A DNA stretch of 40,627 nt from Actinomycetales bacterium (GCA_015655445.1 JAATFA010000148.1:1-40627), one strand, 5' to 3'; counted from the first letter of the stretch, positions 20,269 to 30,861 are shown. Translations and numbers: made by a program. The notes: generated by a model not told the origin, from the sequence alone.

Positions 20269-21785
20269 GGGCCGCACGCGTACGCGTGCTCGCCGTGCTC
20301 GCGGTGCTCGCGGTCCTGCTCTCCGGGTGCACGCTCGGCGGTGCCGCGCCGAGCCGCACGTCCACGCCCGCCCCGAGCGACGTCGGAGCGGACCTGCAGC
20401 CGTACTACAGCCAGGTGCTCGTCTGGAAGGACTGCGGCGACGGCCTCCTGTGCGCGTCCGCGAAGGCGCCCCTCACATGGTCCGATCCGGCGGGACGTTC
20501 GATCCGGCTCGCGCTCGTCCGGCACCCGGCGACGGGCACGCGGCTCGGCTCGCTGCTCGTGAACCCGGGCGGGCCCGGCGCCTCCGGGGTCGACTTCGTG
20601 CGTGACAGCCTCGACTTCGCCGTCGACTCGACCCTGCAGCGCTCGTACGACATCGTCGGGTTCGACCCCCGCGGGGTCGGAGCGTCGACGCCCGTGCGCT
20701 GCTACTCGGACCCCTCGACCCTCGATCACTATCTCTACGACATCCTCCCCGGTCAGCCGGGCTCCGACGAGTGGTACGCGGAGTCGACGAAGGCCTCCAC
20801 GGACTTCGGCCAGGAGTGCCTCGAGCACACCGGTCCGCTGCTCCAGTACGTGGACACCGCGAGTGCCGCCCGCGACCTCGACCTGCTGCGCGCCGTGCTC
20901 GGGGATCGCAAGCTCAACTACCTCGGGTACTCCTACGGCACCTTCCTCGGCGCGACCTACGCGCAGCTGTACCCGCACAACACCGGCCGGCTCGTGCTCG
21001 ATGGCGCGCTCGACCCGAGCGCGAGCGAGTTCGACGTGACGGAGGCCCAGGCGAAGGGGTTCGAGGGCGCGATGCGCGCGTTCCTCGCCGACTGCCTCAC
21101 GGCCTCCGACTGCCCGTTCCAGGGCAGCGTCGACCAGGCGATGCAGACGATCCACATGCTCTTCGACCGACTCGACGCGAGCCCCCTCCTCGGCAGCGAC
21201 GGGCGTGAGCTCGGCAGCTCGACGATGTTCCTCGCGACCATCTACCCGCTGTACAACCCGGACAACTGGCCCGCGCTCAAGACGCTCTATCGCGAGGTCT
21301 TCCGCGGCCAGACGAAGACGGCCTTCCTGCTCGCGGACGAGTACAACGGCCGGAACGCGGACGGCACCTACCAGGACAACAGCACCGAGGCGTTCACGGC
21401 CATCAACTGCCTCGACTATCCGGACGATCCGGACCTCGCCACGATCCGCGAGCAGGCGGCGCAGATCTCCGCGGTCGCACCCGTGTTCGGCCCCGTCATG
21501 GCGTACGGCACGGGGTGCACGGGCTGGCCGTTCCCGCCGACGGGGGAGCGCGGCCCGATCAGCGCGGACGGCTCGTCCGACATCCTCGTGCTGGGCACGA
21601 CGAACGATCCCGCGACCCCGTACATGTGGGCGCAGTCGCTCGCGAGCCATCTGCAGCACGGGCACCTCGTGACCTACCACGGGGAGGGGCACACGGCCTA
21701 CAACAAGGGCAACGCGTGCGTCGACGACACGGTCGACACGTACTTCGTGTCCGGCACGGTGCCCGCGCGCGACCCCGACTGCTGA
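20265..21785 (+). CDS. Alpha/beta hydrolase (TAP-like, tripeptidyl aminopeptidase family), putative lipoprotein
   Basis: LLSGCTLGG lipobox, GSLLVNPGGPGASGVDF, YLGYSYGTFLGATYAQLYP, C-terminal LGTTNDPATPYMWAQSLASHL...GEGHTAYN. Confidence 0.92.
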   Translation: MRAARVRVLAVLAVLAVLLSGCTLGGAAPSRTSTPAPSDVGADLQPYYSQVLVWKDCGDGLLCASAKAPLTWSDPAGRSIRLALVRHPATGTRLGSLLVNPGGPGASGVDFVRDSLDFAVDSTLQRSYDIVGFDPRGVGASTPVRCYSDPSTLDHYLYDILPGQPGSDEWYAESTKASTDFGQECLEHTGPLLQYVDTASAARDLDLLRAVLGDRKLNYLGYSYGTFLGATYAQLYPHNTGRLVLDGALDPSASEFDVTEAQAKGFEGAMRAFLADCLTASDCPFQGSVDQAMQTIHMLFDRLDASPLLGSDGRELGSSTMFLATIYPLYNPDNWPALKTLYREVFRGQTKTAFLLADEYNGRNADGTYQDNSTEAFTAINCLDYPDDPDLATIREQAAQISAVAPVFGPVMAYGTGCTGWPFPPTGERGPISADGSSDILVLGTTNDPATPYMWAQSLASHLQHGHLVTYHGEGHTAYNKGNACVDDTVDTYFVSGTVPARDPDC

Positions 21786-21825
21786 GGCGTCGATCGTCCT
21801 GCAATATTGCGGGGCGTGCAAGAAT

Positions 21826-22437
21826 ATGAGCATGACGAGTTCGGGCCTGCGGGAGCGAAAGCGCCTGGCCACGCGCGCGGCGCTTCAGCGCGCCGTGCTC
21901 TCGCTCGTCGTCGAGGTGGGGCCGGATCGTGTGACGGTCGAGGAGATCGCGCGCCGTGCCGACGTGTCGCCGCGCACGTTCTTCAACTACTTCGCGTCCA
22001 AGGACGAGGCGCTCGTCGGCGACGCGCCCGAGCTCGACCCCGCCGCGGCCGAGCGGTTCGTGCACGCGGACGGGCCGTTCTGGCCGGCCTTCGCGCAGCT
22101 CATCGTCGACAGCCTGCCCGCGTTCTTCGAGTCCCGCGAGTCGATGCAGCTGCGCAAGCGCCTGCTCGCCGAGCACCCGCAGCTGCTCGGCCTGAGGCTC
22201 GCGACCATGCGCCGGTTCGAGGCGGACCTCGTCGAGGCGGTCGCCGAGCGGATGCGGCGCACGGGGCGCACGCCGCACCACCGACCGGTCGAGGAGTGCG
22301 CTCGCCTCGTCGCCCTCATCGCCCTCGCGGCGATGCGCCACGCGTGGTCGCGCTGGACGGATGGGGAGTCCGACCGCGAGCTCGACGAGCTCATCCGCGA
22401 GTCGTTCGAGGACGTCCAGGACGCGCTCGCGCTCTGA
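21826..22437 (+). CDS. TetR family transcriptional regulator
   Basis: LRERKRLATRAALQRAVLSLVVEVGPDRVTVEEIARRADVSPRTFFNYFASKDEAL. Confidence 0.95.
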   Translation: MSMTSSGLRERKRLATRAALQRAVLSLVVEVGPDRVTVEEIARRADVSPRTFFNYFASKDEALVGDAPELDPAAAERFVHADGPFWPAFAQLIVDSLPAFFESRESMQLRKRLLAEHPQLLGLRLATMRRFEADLVEAVAERMRRTGRTPHHRPVEECARLVALIALAAMRHAWSRWTDGESDRELDELIRESFEDVQDALAL

Positions 22438-22529
22438 CCGCACCCGCCTGCGGACCAGCCCGTGCGCCCTCCGCGTCGCCGTCGGATCGGCTAAGCTGTC
22501 TAACCGTGCCGTGGCCTCGTGCCCGTCAC

Positions 22530-22602
22530 GCCGCCTTAGCTCAGTCGGCAGAGCGATTCACTCGTAATGAATAGGTCGTGGGTTCGATTCCCACAGGCGG
22601 CT
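22530..22602 (+). tRNA. tRNA-Thr (anticodon CGT)
   Basis: GCCGCCTTAGCTCAGTCGGCAGAGCGATTCACTCGTAATGAATAGGTCGTGGGTTCGATTCCCACAGGCGGCT; anticodon loop CTCGTAA. Confidence 0.95.
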
Positions 22603-22880
22603 CCGCTCGTGCGCCGATCCGGTGCCCTCTCGTGCCCGGGACGGGCGCGACCGCGCGAGGCGCGACGCCTTCCCGCCGCCGGGCCGAGTGCCGTCGCGCT
22701 CATCATCGTCGCGGTGCGTCGGGGATCCCGGCGAGCGCATCCGGCGAGGCCGTGTCCGACGCGCCTTTCGCGACGCCTCCGCACATCCGTGCAGCCATCT
22801 CGCTCACACTCCGTCTCTCGCGCTAACGTCGGATTGGGCGCCCCGCGCCCTCCATCCCCGCTTTCCCGAGAGGTTCCCTC

Positions 22881-23933
22881 ATGCCTGCCGTCGTCCCCGC
22901 TCTCATCGCCGAGGCCCCCGGCGCCGCGCTCACCCGTGGCACCATCGAGCGCCGCGACCTCGGCCCGCACGACGTGCTCGTCGACATCGCCTTCTCGGGC
23001 ATCTGCCACTCCGACATCCACCAGGTTCGCGTGGAGTGGGGCTCCGGCATCTTCCCCATGGTGCCCGGCCACGAGATCGCCGGCGTCGTCGCGGCGGTGG
23101 GGGCGGAGGTCACGCGCTTCGCGGTGGGCGATCGGGCGGGCGTGGGCGTGTACGTCGACTCGTGCCGTGAGTGCGAGAACTGTCGTGCCGGGAACAGCCA
23201 GTACTGCCTGAAAGGGAACGTCTCGACCTACAACGCCCTCGACTATTCGGGCGAGCCCACCTACGGCGGCTATAGCACGCAGATCGTCGTCGACGAGAAC
23301 TACGTGCTGCGCATCCCCCAGGCGCTCCCGCTCGACGTAGCGGCGCCGCTGCTGTGCGCGGGCATCACGACCTATTCGCCGCTCAAGCACTGGAACGTCG
23401 GGCCTGGCACGAGGGTCGCGATCGTCGGGATGGGCGGCCTCGGTCACCTCGCGGTCAAGCTTGCGCACGCGCTCGGCGCCGAGGTCACGGTCCTCAGCCA
23501 CTCGCTGGCGAAGAAGGACGACGGACTGCGGTTCGGAGCCGACCACTACTATGCGACGAGCGACCCCGACACCTTCCGCACGCTCGCGAACAGCTTCGAC
23601 CTCATCCTCAACACCGTGTCGGCGGACGTCGACCTCCAGGCGCTCCTCGGACTGCTCACGCTCGACGGCGCGCTCGTGTTCGTCGGGCTGCCCGAGAACG
23701 AGCAGCGGTTCAACGTGTTCTGGCTTACCGCGGGGCGCCGCAGCATCGCGGGCTCCAACATCGGGAGCATCGGCGAGACGCAGGAGATGCTTGACTTCTG
23801 CGCGGAGCACGGCATCGGGGCGGAGGTCGAGACGATCGGCGCCGACGAGGTCGACGCCGCCTACGACCGCGTCGTCGCAAGCGCCGTGCGGTATCGCTTC
23901 GTCATCGACGCGTCGACGATCCCGGCGCGCTGA
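22881..23933 (+). CDS. NAD(P)-dependent zinc alcohol dehydrogenase
   Basis: [42 protein letters not shown] structural Zn motif, [24 protein letters not shown]. Confidence 0.93.
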   Translation: MPAVVPALIAEAPGAALTRGTIERRDLGPHDVLVDIAFSGICHSDIHQVRVEWGSGIFPMVPGHEIAGVVAAVGAEVTRFAVGDRAGVGVYVDSCRECENCRAGNSQYCLKGNVSTYNALDYSGEPTYGGYSTQIVVDENYVLRIPQALPLDVAAPLLCAGITTYSPLKHWNVGPGTRVAIVGMGGLGHLAVKLAHALGAEVTVLSHSLAKKDDGLRFGADHYYATSDPDTFRTLANSFDLILNTVSADVDLQALLGLLTLDGALVFVGLPENEQRFNVFWLTAGRRSIAGSNIGSIGETQEMLDFCAEHGIGAEVETIGADEVDAAYDRVVASAVRYRFVIDASTIPAR

Positions 23934-24078
23934 CCCGCGACACCGACGGTGCCGGACCGGTTCGCGGCGCCGCGCCCGTGCCGTCCACGGCCCGGTGGTC
24001 GACATACGGCATTTACCGCGCGAGGTTCGCGGCGCGACGTCTCACGCCGCGCCGCCCTCTCTCCCGCGACGGGCGCGC

Positions 24079-24399
24079 TCAGAGCTCCGGATAGGCCCCG
24101 TCGTCATCGCGGCTCGGCTCGTCGACGAGGACGAGCCCGCGCCCCGAGTTCGCGGTCGCCATGAGGGCGGTGATCCAGCGGCGGTTGATGCGGGGACGCT
24201 CGGCGTGCCGGAAGTCGAACTCGATGGGGATGTGCGTCGACATCCAGATGCTCGAATGGCCGTTGTCGGGCTCGCGGAAAGTGAAGAAGAAGCCCTCGTC
24301 GCGACGCAGCTTGGCGCCGATGACGAGCTGGAGGTGCGCGAGCACCCGATCCTCGAAGTCGATCTGCACGCGCTGGTAGCCGTAGTAGAGCGATCCCAT
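24079..24399 (-). CDS. DUF7882-type small protein (family often mislabelled ATP-dependent DNA ligase)
   Basis: MGSLYYGYQRVQIDFEDRVLAHLQLVIGAKLRRDEGFFFTF...IWMSTHIPIEFDF...RPRINRRWITALMATANSGRGLVLVDEP fits the Microbacteriaceae pattern. Confidence 0.75.
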   Translation of the reverse strand: MGSLYYGYQRVQIDFEDRVLAHLQLVIGAKLRRDEGFFFTFREPDNGHSSIWMSTHIPIEFDFRHAERPRINRRWITALMATANSGRGLVLVDEPSRDDDGAYPEL

Positions 24400-24592
24400 G
24401 TCACGATCCGGCCTTCCCCGCCATAGCGCCGATTCTATGTCCGCCCCTCGAACCGCAGGCGGCGAATATGCGCTCCTCTCATAGTGGCGAGGATGCGCGC
24501 CCCATACGCTGGGAGAGGCCTCCGTGGGCGCGTTCCCAGCGACCTTGCGCAAAGGTAGCGCAAGAACGGCCGACCCCCTACACTGAACCCGC

Positions 24593-25174
24593 TTGTCCCC
24601 GCTCTGGGCTTGCGAACACCTGTCGAACCTGCACGGCGCGGACCCCGGGCGCCGTCGCATCAACGTGGAGGCACGACCAGAGGTGGAGCTCTTCGAACTG
24701 GCGAAGGCGATCGAGGCGCAGCTGTTCGGCTCGCGAGAGGACCTCGACCACCATCCGTTCTTCGGCGCGCACCCCGACCTGCTCGGTCGACTCGTCTCCA
24801 AGATGGCGTATTGCGTGCGTGAGGCACCCGTGCAATACATCGCCGTCGACATGTCGCAGACGGCGGAGTTCGGATCGTTCACGATCGCCGTGTACACCGA
24901 CGACCACCTCTTCCATCTCTCCTACGATCCCGCCGTCGATCACATCACGACGACCATCACGGGCCGCCGCGCGCTTCAGCTCGTCGAGGTGCTCTCCGCC
25001 CCCAACTTCATGCGCGGAGAACGGCCGGGAACGTACCGGGGCGGCGTCCAGGTCGTCGCCTCGTACCCCACCGTCAAGGTCAACCTGCCGGGTGACAATC
25101 GCGCGAGCGAGCAGAACCGTGAGCGGCTCGACGCGTTCCTGCCCGAGCTCCTGCAGGATCTCACCGTCTCCTGA
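24593..25174 (+). CDS. Hypothetical protein (start uncertain: TTG 24593, GTG 24665 or GTG 24683)
   Basis: Open frame with plausible composition: ELFELAKAIEAQLFGS...VQYIAVDMSQTAEFGSFTIAVYTDDHLFHLSYDPAVDHITTTITGRRALQLVEVL. No family recognised. Confidence 0.65.
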   Translation: MSPLWACEHLSNLHGADPGRRRINVEARPEVELFELAKAIEAQLFGSREDLDHHPFFGAHPDLLGRLVSKMAYCVREAPVQYIAVDMSQTAEFGSFTIAVYTDDHLFHLSYDPAVDHITTTITGRRALQLVEVLSAPNFMRGERPGTYRGGVQVVASYPTVKVNLPGDNRASEQNRERLDAFLPELLQDLTVS

Positions 25175-25213
25175 TCCGGGACGTCCCCAGCGACGCTCCT
25201 CTACAATCGTGCG

Positions 25214-26713
25214 GTGACCGATCCCGCCGTGTCCGGCCGCGCGCCGTCGCCGCGTCCCAGCGGCCGCCGCTCCCGCGGCATCGCCGCGCTCGTGCGGGAC
25301 CATCGCACGGGATGGCTCGTCGGATCGTGCGCGCTCGTGTTCGTCCTGCTCGGCGCGGCGTCCGTCTACGCGGGCGCCGCCGTCGGCGCGCCGCGCGCGG
25401 CGCCCGCCCCGTCCGCGTCCGCCTCGCCGTCGGCGACCCCGTCCGCGGCGCCGTCGCGGCCCGTGCCGGCGGCCATCCCGACGCCCAGCCGGCTGCGCAC
25501 GTGCAGCATCGCGGACCTCGCGGCCGACCCGCGCCTCGCGCAGTTCTCCGGCGTCGTGCTCAAGGCCGACACGGGCGAGACGCTGTTCGACCGCAGCGCA
25601 GCGACGCCCGCGCGCACGGGCAGCGTGCTCAAGCTGCTCACGGCCGCGGCCGCGGTGAACGTGCTCGGCCCGGACTACCGGTTGAGCACGCGCGTGTACG
25701 CGGGGGCCCAGCCGGGCACGATCGCGCTCGTCGGCGGCGGCGACGCGACCGTGAGCCGTCTCGGCGCCGGCCAGGAGAGCTTCTACCAGGGCGCCCCCAA
25801 GCTCTCCGACCTCGCCGCGCAGACGCTGCGCGCGTGGCGGCAGCAGCATCCGGGCGAGAAGATCAGCCACCTCGTGCTCGACTCCACCTACTGGGACCCG
25901 GACGACAACTGGGACCCGACGTGGCCGCGCACCGAGCAGACGATCGGCTACCAGCCGGAGGTCACGGCGCTGCAGGTGGACGGCGACCGCGCGGACCCGA
26001 CCAAGAGCACGAGCCCGCGCAGCACCGACCCGATCGGCCGAGCCGGCCAGTTCTTCCTCGAGGCGCTGCACGCCGCCGACACGACGGGGGTCCTCGCCTC
26101 GGACGTCGCCGTCACGCAGGGCGCCGCCGACTCCACCGCGGTGCAGCTCGGCGAGGTCGACTCCCAGCCCGTCGCGACGCTCATCGACCAGATGCTCATC
26201 GTGAGCGACAACACGATCGCGGAGATGCTCGCGCGCGTCGTGTCGAAGCAGGAGGGGATGGACGGCTCCTCCGCGTCACTGCAGGGGGCGATCACGCAGG
26301 GGCTGCAGGCCTACGGCATCCCCACCGCCGGCATCACGATCATCGACGGGAGCGGCGAGAGCGCGAACAACGCCGTCGCGCCCGCCTACGTCGCCCAGCT
26401 GCTCGTCAAGATCCTCCATCGCGACCAGAACCTCGGTGTGCTCTACGACGGTCTGCCCGTCGCGGGCCGGACGGGCAGCCTCGCGAGCCGCTTCACCGGC
26501 CCGAACGCCGTGGCACGGGGGCACGTCGTCGCGAAGACGGGATGGATCGACACGGCCTACACCCTCGCGGGCGTCGTCGACGCGGAGGACGGCACGCAGC
26601 TCACGTTCGCCTTCTACGCGATCGGGGACGACGTGCAGGACAACGCGAAGATCGCGCTCGACACCCTCGCGACGGGCGTCTACACGTGCGGCGACAATCT
26701 CGCCAACACGTGA
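25214..26713 (+). CDS. dacB: D-alanyl-D-alanine carboxypeptidase/endopeptidase (PBP4/DacB family)
   Basis: ARTGSVLKLLTAAAAVNVLGPDYRLSTRVY (SxxK), SDNTIAEMLARVV (SxN), AKTGWIDTAYTLAG (KTG). Confidence 0.92.
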   Translation: MTDPAVSGRAPSPRPSGRRSRGIAALVRDHRTGWLVGSCALVFVLLGAASVYAGAAVGAPRAAPAPSASASPSATPSAAPSRPVPAAIPTPSRLRTCSIADLAADPRLAQFSGVVLKADTGETLFDRSAATPARTGSVLKLLTAAAAVNVLGPDYRLSTRVYAGAQPGTIALVGGGDATVSRLGAGQESFYQGAPKLSDLAAQTLRAWRQQHPGEKISHLVLDSTYWDPDDNWDPTWPRTEQTIGYQPEVTALQVDGDRADPTKSTSPRSTDPIGRAGQFFLEALHAADTTGVLASDVAVTQGAADSTAVQLGEVDSQPVATLIDQMLIVSDNTIAEMLARVVSKQEGMDGSSASLQGAITQGLQAYGIPTAGITIIDGSGESANNAVAPAYVAQLLVKILHRDQNLGVLYDGLPVAGRTGSLASRFTGPNAVARGHVVAKTGWIDTAYTLAGVVDAEDGTQLTFAFYAIGDDVQDNAKIALDTLATGVYTCGDNLANT

Positions 26714-26774
26714 TCCGACGCGTCCCGCGCGCGAGCGGCGTGCCGGGCGGCGCGAGACGGAGCAGAATGGACTC

Positions 26775-27362
26775 GTGGCCCGGGCCCTCCTCATCGTCGA
26801 CGTGCAGAACGACTTCACGGAGGGCGGCGCGCTCGGGGTCGCGGGCGGGGCGGAGGTCGCGCGCCGCATCACAGCGTACGTGCGCGAGCACCGCGACGAC
26901 TACGCGCACGTGATCGCCTCCCGCGACTGGCACCACGGGGACGACGACAACGGCGGCCACTTCGCGCTCGACGGCGTGCCCGACTTCACCGAGACGTGGC
27001 CGCCGCACTGCGTGGCGGGGACGCCGGGCGCGGAGTACCACCCCGCGCTCGACACGACGCTCGTCGACGTGCACGTGCGCAAGGGACAGGGCGTGCCCGC
27101 CTACTCGGCGTTCGAGGGCACGACGGACGACGGACGACCGCTGCCGGTCGCGCTCGAGGACCTCGGGATCGACGACGTCGACGTCGTCGGGATCGCGACC
27201 GACTACTGCGTGCGCGCCTCCGCGCTCGACGCGGCCGGCGTGGGGCATCGCGTGCGCGTGCTCACCGACCTCGTGGCGGGCGTCGCGCCGACCACGAGCC
27301 GGGCGGCGCTCGAGGAGCTCGAGGCCGCGGGCGTCGAGCTCGTCCCGAGCGGCGGCGTCTGA
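26775..27362 (+). CDS. pncA: Isochorismatase-family nicotinamidase
   Basis: ALLIVDVQNDFTEGGALGV, WPPHCVAGTPGAEYHP, VDVVGIATDYCVRASALDA; GTG start. Confidence 0.87.
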   Translation: MARALLIVDVQNDFTEGGALGVAGGAEVARRITAYVREHRDDYAHVIASRDWHHGDDDNGGHFALDGVPDFTETWPPHCVAGTPGAEYHPALDTTLVDVHVRKGQGVPAYSAFEGTTDDGRPLPVALEDLGIDDVDVVGIATDYCVRASALDAAGVGHRVRVLTDLVAGVAPTTSRAALEELEAAGVELVPSGGV

Positions 27363-27415
27363 GGATCCGAGGACGAGGCGCCGCCGTGGGGCGGCCCGAG
27401 GAGGGAGTTGACCGG

Positions 27416-28882
27416 ATGGACGAGTCCGCACTGCTGCAGAGCGTGCCCGACCGCCTGCTCATCGGGGGCGAGTGGGTCGAGGCGTCCTCGGGCGCGAGGT
27501 TCGAGGTGCACGATCCGGCGACGGGCGCGGTGCTGCGCTCCGTCGCGGACGCGACGCCCGAGGACGGCGTGCGCGCGCTCGACGCCGCCGTCGCGGCGCA
27601 GCCCGCGTGGGCGTCGACCGCGCCGCGCGCGCGTGCGGACATCCTGCGCCGCACGTGGCAGCTCGTGCAGGACCATGCGGACGACCTCGCGCTCCTCATG
27701 ACCCTCGAGATGGGCAAGCCGCTCGCCGAGGCGCGCGGCGAGGTCGCCTACGGCAGCGAGTTCCTGCGCTGGTTCGGCGAGGAGGCCGTGCGCATCGCCG
27801 GGCGGTACGCCGTCGCCCCGGAGGGCACGGGACGCATGATCGTGAGCAAGCATCCGGTCGGCCCGTGCTACTTCATCACGCCGTGGAACTTCCCGCTCGC
27901 GATGGCCACGCGCAAGATCGGGCCCGCGCTCGCCGCGGGCTGCACGGTCGTGCTCAAGCCCGCCGAGCTCACGCCGCTCACGACGCTCTACCTCGCGACG
28001 CTCTTCGAGCAGGCGGGGCTGCCGGCGGGTGTCGTCAACATCGTGACCACGACCGCGAGCGGACCCGTCTCGGAGCCGATCATCGCCGACCCGCGCTTGC
28101 GCAAGCTGAGCTTCACGGGGTCGACGGGCGTCGGCAAGCGGCTCATCGCCCAGAGCGCGCAGAACGTGCTGCGCACCTCGATGGAGCTCGGCGGCAACGC
28201 GCCGTTCCTCGTCTTCGAGGACGCCGACCTGGACACGGCCGTGGACGCGGCGATGCTCGCGAAGTTCCGCAACATCGGGGAGGCGTGCACGGCCGCCAAC
28301 CGCTTCCTCGTGCACGCGAGCGTCGCCGACGAGTTCACGCGCCGGATCACCGAGCGCGTGCGTGGCCTGCGCATCGGGCGCGGGACCGAGGAGGGGGTCT
28401 CGATCGGTCCGCTCATCAACGACGCCGCCGTCGCGAAGGCCGAGCGGCTCGTGAGCGACGCCGTCGAGCGCGGGGCGCAGCTCGTCCTCGGCGGCGAGCG
28501 CGTCGACCGCCCAGGGACCTTCTTCGCCCCGACCGTCGTCGCGGGGGTGCGCGCAGGCAGCGAGATCCTGCGCGAGGAGATCTTCGGCCCCGTCGTCTCG
28601 ATCGTGCCGTTCGAGGACGAGGACGAGGCCGTGCGTCTCGCGAACGCGACCGAGTACGGCCTCGTGAGCTACGTCTTCACGCGCGACCTCGCGCGCGGGC
28701 AGCGGATGATCGAGCGGCTCGAGACGGGCATGATGGGGCTCAACGTGGGCGTCGTGTCGAACGCGGCCGCGCCCTTCGGCGGCGTCAAGCAGAGCGGGAT
28801 CGGGCGCGAGGGCGGGATCGAGGGCATCGAGGAGTACCTCGAGACCAAGTACACGCTCACGCGCGACCCCTTCGCGCGCTGA
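27416..28882 (+). CDS. gabD: NAD(P)-dependent succinate-semialdehyde dehydrogenase-like aldehyde dehydrogenase
   Basis: [107 protein letters not shown]. Confidence 0.9.
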   Translation: MDESALLQSVPDRLLIGGEWVEASSGARFEVHDPATGAVLRSVADATPEDGVRALDAAVAAQPAWASTAPRARADILRRTWQLVQDHADDLALLMTLEMGKPLAEARGEVAYGSEFLRWFGEEAVRIAGRYAVAPEGTGRMIVSKHPVGPCYFITPWNFPLAMATRKIGPALAAGCTVVLKPAELTPLTTLYLATLFEQAGLPAGVVNIVTTTASGPVSEPIIADPRLRKLSFTGSTGVGKRLIAQSAQNVLRTSMELGGNAPFLVFEDADLDTAVDAAMLAKFRNIGEACTAANRFLVHASVADEFTRRITERVRGLRIGRGTEEGVSIGPLINDAAVAKAERLVSDAVERGAQLVLGGERVDRPGTFFAPTVVAGVRAGSEILREEIFGPVVSIVPFEDEDEAVRLANATEYGLVSYVFTRDLARGQRMIERLETGMMGLNVGVVSNAAAPFGGVKQSGIGREGGIEGIEEYLETKYTLTRDPFAR

Positions 28883-28902
28883 CGCCGCCGCCCCCTTCGG
28901 CG

Positions 28903-28945
28903 TTTGTGACACGCGCGCGGGGATTCCCGCCGCGCGTGTCACAAA
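28903..28945. repeat. Long perfect inverted repeat/hairpin between convergent genes (possible bidirectional terminator or dispersed palindrome)
   Basis: TTTGTGACACGCGCG (28903-28917) and CGCGCGTGTCACAAA (28931-28945) are perfect 15-bp arms; CGGG-GATT-CCCG extends the stem after one bulged C. Confidence 0.85.
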
Positions 28946-28994
28946 TGCGCTGGGAGGGGAGGGGAGGAGACGGGGGAGCGAGCGCGCGGGGCGA

Positions 28995-30839
28995 TCACAC
29001 GAGCAACTGGTGCCTGGCGAGCTCGCGGTAGAGGGGCGTCGAGCGCACGAGCTCGGAGTGCGTGCCGACCCCGACGACACGGCCCTGGTCGAGCACCACG
29101 ATCGTGTCCGAGTCGACGACCGTGGAGAGACGGTGGGCGACGACGATGAGCGTGCGGTCCTCGGCGACGGCGTCGATCGCCTCCCGCAGCAGCTGCTCGT
29201 TGAGGCCGTCGAGCGAGGACGTCGACTCGTCGAGCAGGAGGACGGGCGGCGCGGCGAGCAGCGTGCGCGCGATCGCGAGCCGCTGGCGCTCGCCGCCGGA
29301 GAGCATGATCCCGTTCTCGCCGACGGGCGCGGAGAGCCCGAGCTCGCTCCGATCGAGGACGTCCCCCAGGTTGACGGCGCGCAGCACCTCCACGCACTCC
29401 TCGTCGGTCGCGTCGGCCTTCACGAGGCGGAGGTTGTCGGCGAGCGTTCCCGCGAGCACCGGCGCGTCCTGCTCGACGTAGCCGATCTGGGCGCGCAGCG
29501 CCGTGCGGTCGAGCGCGCGGATGTCGACGCCGCCGAGCCGGATGACGCCCTCGGTCGGGTCGTAGAACCGCTCGATGAGCGCGAGGACGGTGCTCTTGCC
29601 GGCCCCGGACGGGCCGACGAGCGCCGTGCGCGTGCCGCGTGCCGCCGCGAAGCTCACGTCGTGGAGCACGGTGCGCTCGGACTCTGCGTCGACGCCGAGC
29701 TCGGCGGCGAGGAGCTTCTCGCTCTCGGTCGCGAACGCGCGGGCTGGATAGCGGAAGGTCACGTGCTCGAAGGAGATCGCCGCGTCCGTCGCGACGGGCC
29801 GCTCCGTGCGCACGGTCGCGTCGGCGTCGGTCTCGCCGGGCAGGGCCGTGATCTCCTCGATGCGCCCGAGCGCGCCGAGGGCCTGGCTCACCGAGGTGAC
29901 CGCGCCGAATGCCTGGCCGAGCGGCATGATCATGAGGAACAGGAAGAGGATGAAGGCGACGAGGTCCGCGATCGTGATCGCGCCGCTCGCGACGCGGAAG
30001 CCGCCGACGCCGAGCACGACGAGGAACGAGGCCTGCATCGCGATGCCCGCGACGGGCACGACGAGCGCGGAGGCGCGCGCGACGCGCACGCCGGCGTTCC
30101 AGGCGCCGCGCGCGTGGCCCTCGATCGAGGCGATCTCCCGGTCGCCCGCGTTCGACGCACGCACGGTGCGGATGGCCCCGATCGCGCGCTCGACGCTCGC
30201 GGCGAGGTCGCCGACCTTCTGCTGCTGATCGCGGCTCGCGCGCCGGATGCGCGTGGAGAGCGCGCCGACGACGAGCACGGACGCGGCGATCACGAGCACC
30301 GTGAACGCGAGGAGCACGGGGTCGATGACGAGCATCCCGATGAGCGCCCCGAGGAACACGAAGGCGCCGCCGATCGCGTCGACGAGCCCTTGCGTGAGCA
30401 CGGCGTAGAGCATCGTCGTGTCCGATCCGACGCGCGAGACGAGGTCGCCCGTGCGACGCGTGTCGAACTCCGCGATGGGCAGGCGCAGGATGCGGCGCAC
30501 GAGCCGCTGGCGCGCGGAGAGCACGACCGAGGTGCCCGTGCGCTGCAGGAGGTAGTGCTGCACGCCGTTGAGCGCGCCGTACACGACGACGAGCGCGACG
30601 ATCGCCCACACGATGCCCCCCAGCGGTCGGCCGTGCTGCACGAGGCCGATCACCTGGCTCACGAGCGCGGGCTGGGCGAGGGACGCGGCCGCCCCGGCGA
30701 GGCTCAGCACGACGACGAGGATGAGGGTGCGCCTGTGCTCGAGGAGGTAGGGCAGGAGGTCGGAGAACCGCGCGCGCGGTCCGTCGTCCTTCGCGGGACG
30801 CCGGAACGGGCTGCGGCGGGCGGGCGTGGAGGTGCTCAT
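28995..30839 (-). CDS. ABC transporter, fused permease and ATP-binding domain (multidrug exporter type)
   Basis: TALVGPSGAGKSTVLALIERFYDPTEG Walker A, MLSGGERQRLAIARTLLAAPPVLLLDESTSSLD; N-terminal TM domain. Confidence 0.95.
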   Translation of the reverse strand: MSTSTPARRSPFRRPAKDDGPRARFSDLLPYLLEHRRTLILVVVLSLAGAAASLAQPALVSQVIGLVQHGRPLGGIVWAIVALVVVYGALNGVQHYLLQRTGTSVVLSARQRLVRRILRLPIAEFDTRRTGDLVSRVGSDTTMLYAVLTQGLVDAIGGAFVFLGALIGMLVIDPVLLAFTVLVIAASVLVVGALSTRIRRASRDQQQKVGDLAASVERAIGAIRTVRASNAGDREIASIEGHARGAWNAGVRVARASALVVPVAGIAMQASFLVVLGVGGFRVASGAITIADLVAFILFLFLMIMPLGQAFGAVTSVSQALGALGRIEEITALPGETDADATVRTERPVATDAAISFEHVTFRYPARAFATESEKLLAAELGVDAESERTVLHDVSFAAARGTRTALVGPSGAGKSTVLALIERFYDPTEGVIRLGGVDIRALDRTALRAQIGYVEQDAPVLAGTLADNLRLVKADATDEECVEVLRAVNLGDVLDRSELGLSAPVGENGIMLSGGERQRLAIARTLLAAPPVLLLDESTSSLDGLNEQLLREAIDAVAEDRTLIVVAHRLSTVVDSDTIVVLDQGRVVGVGTHSELVRSTPLYRELARHQLLV

Positions 30840-30861
30840 GGGTCCTTTCCGGGCTTCGTCT

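Noticed and set aside
22536-22740. ORF fragments through tRNA-Thr (e.g. ...WESNPRPIHYE)
   Set aside because: Reverse translation of the tRNA gene, a known spurious ORF type.
23955-24060. Possible terminator hairpin and GGTTCGCGGCGC direct repeat between adh and the DUF7882 gene
   Set aside because: Short GC-rich pairings with poor stems; not distinguishable from chance at this GC content.
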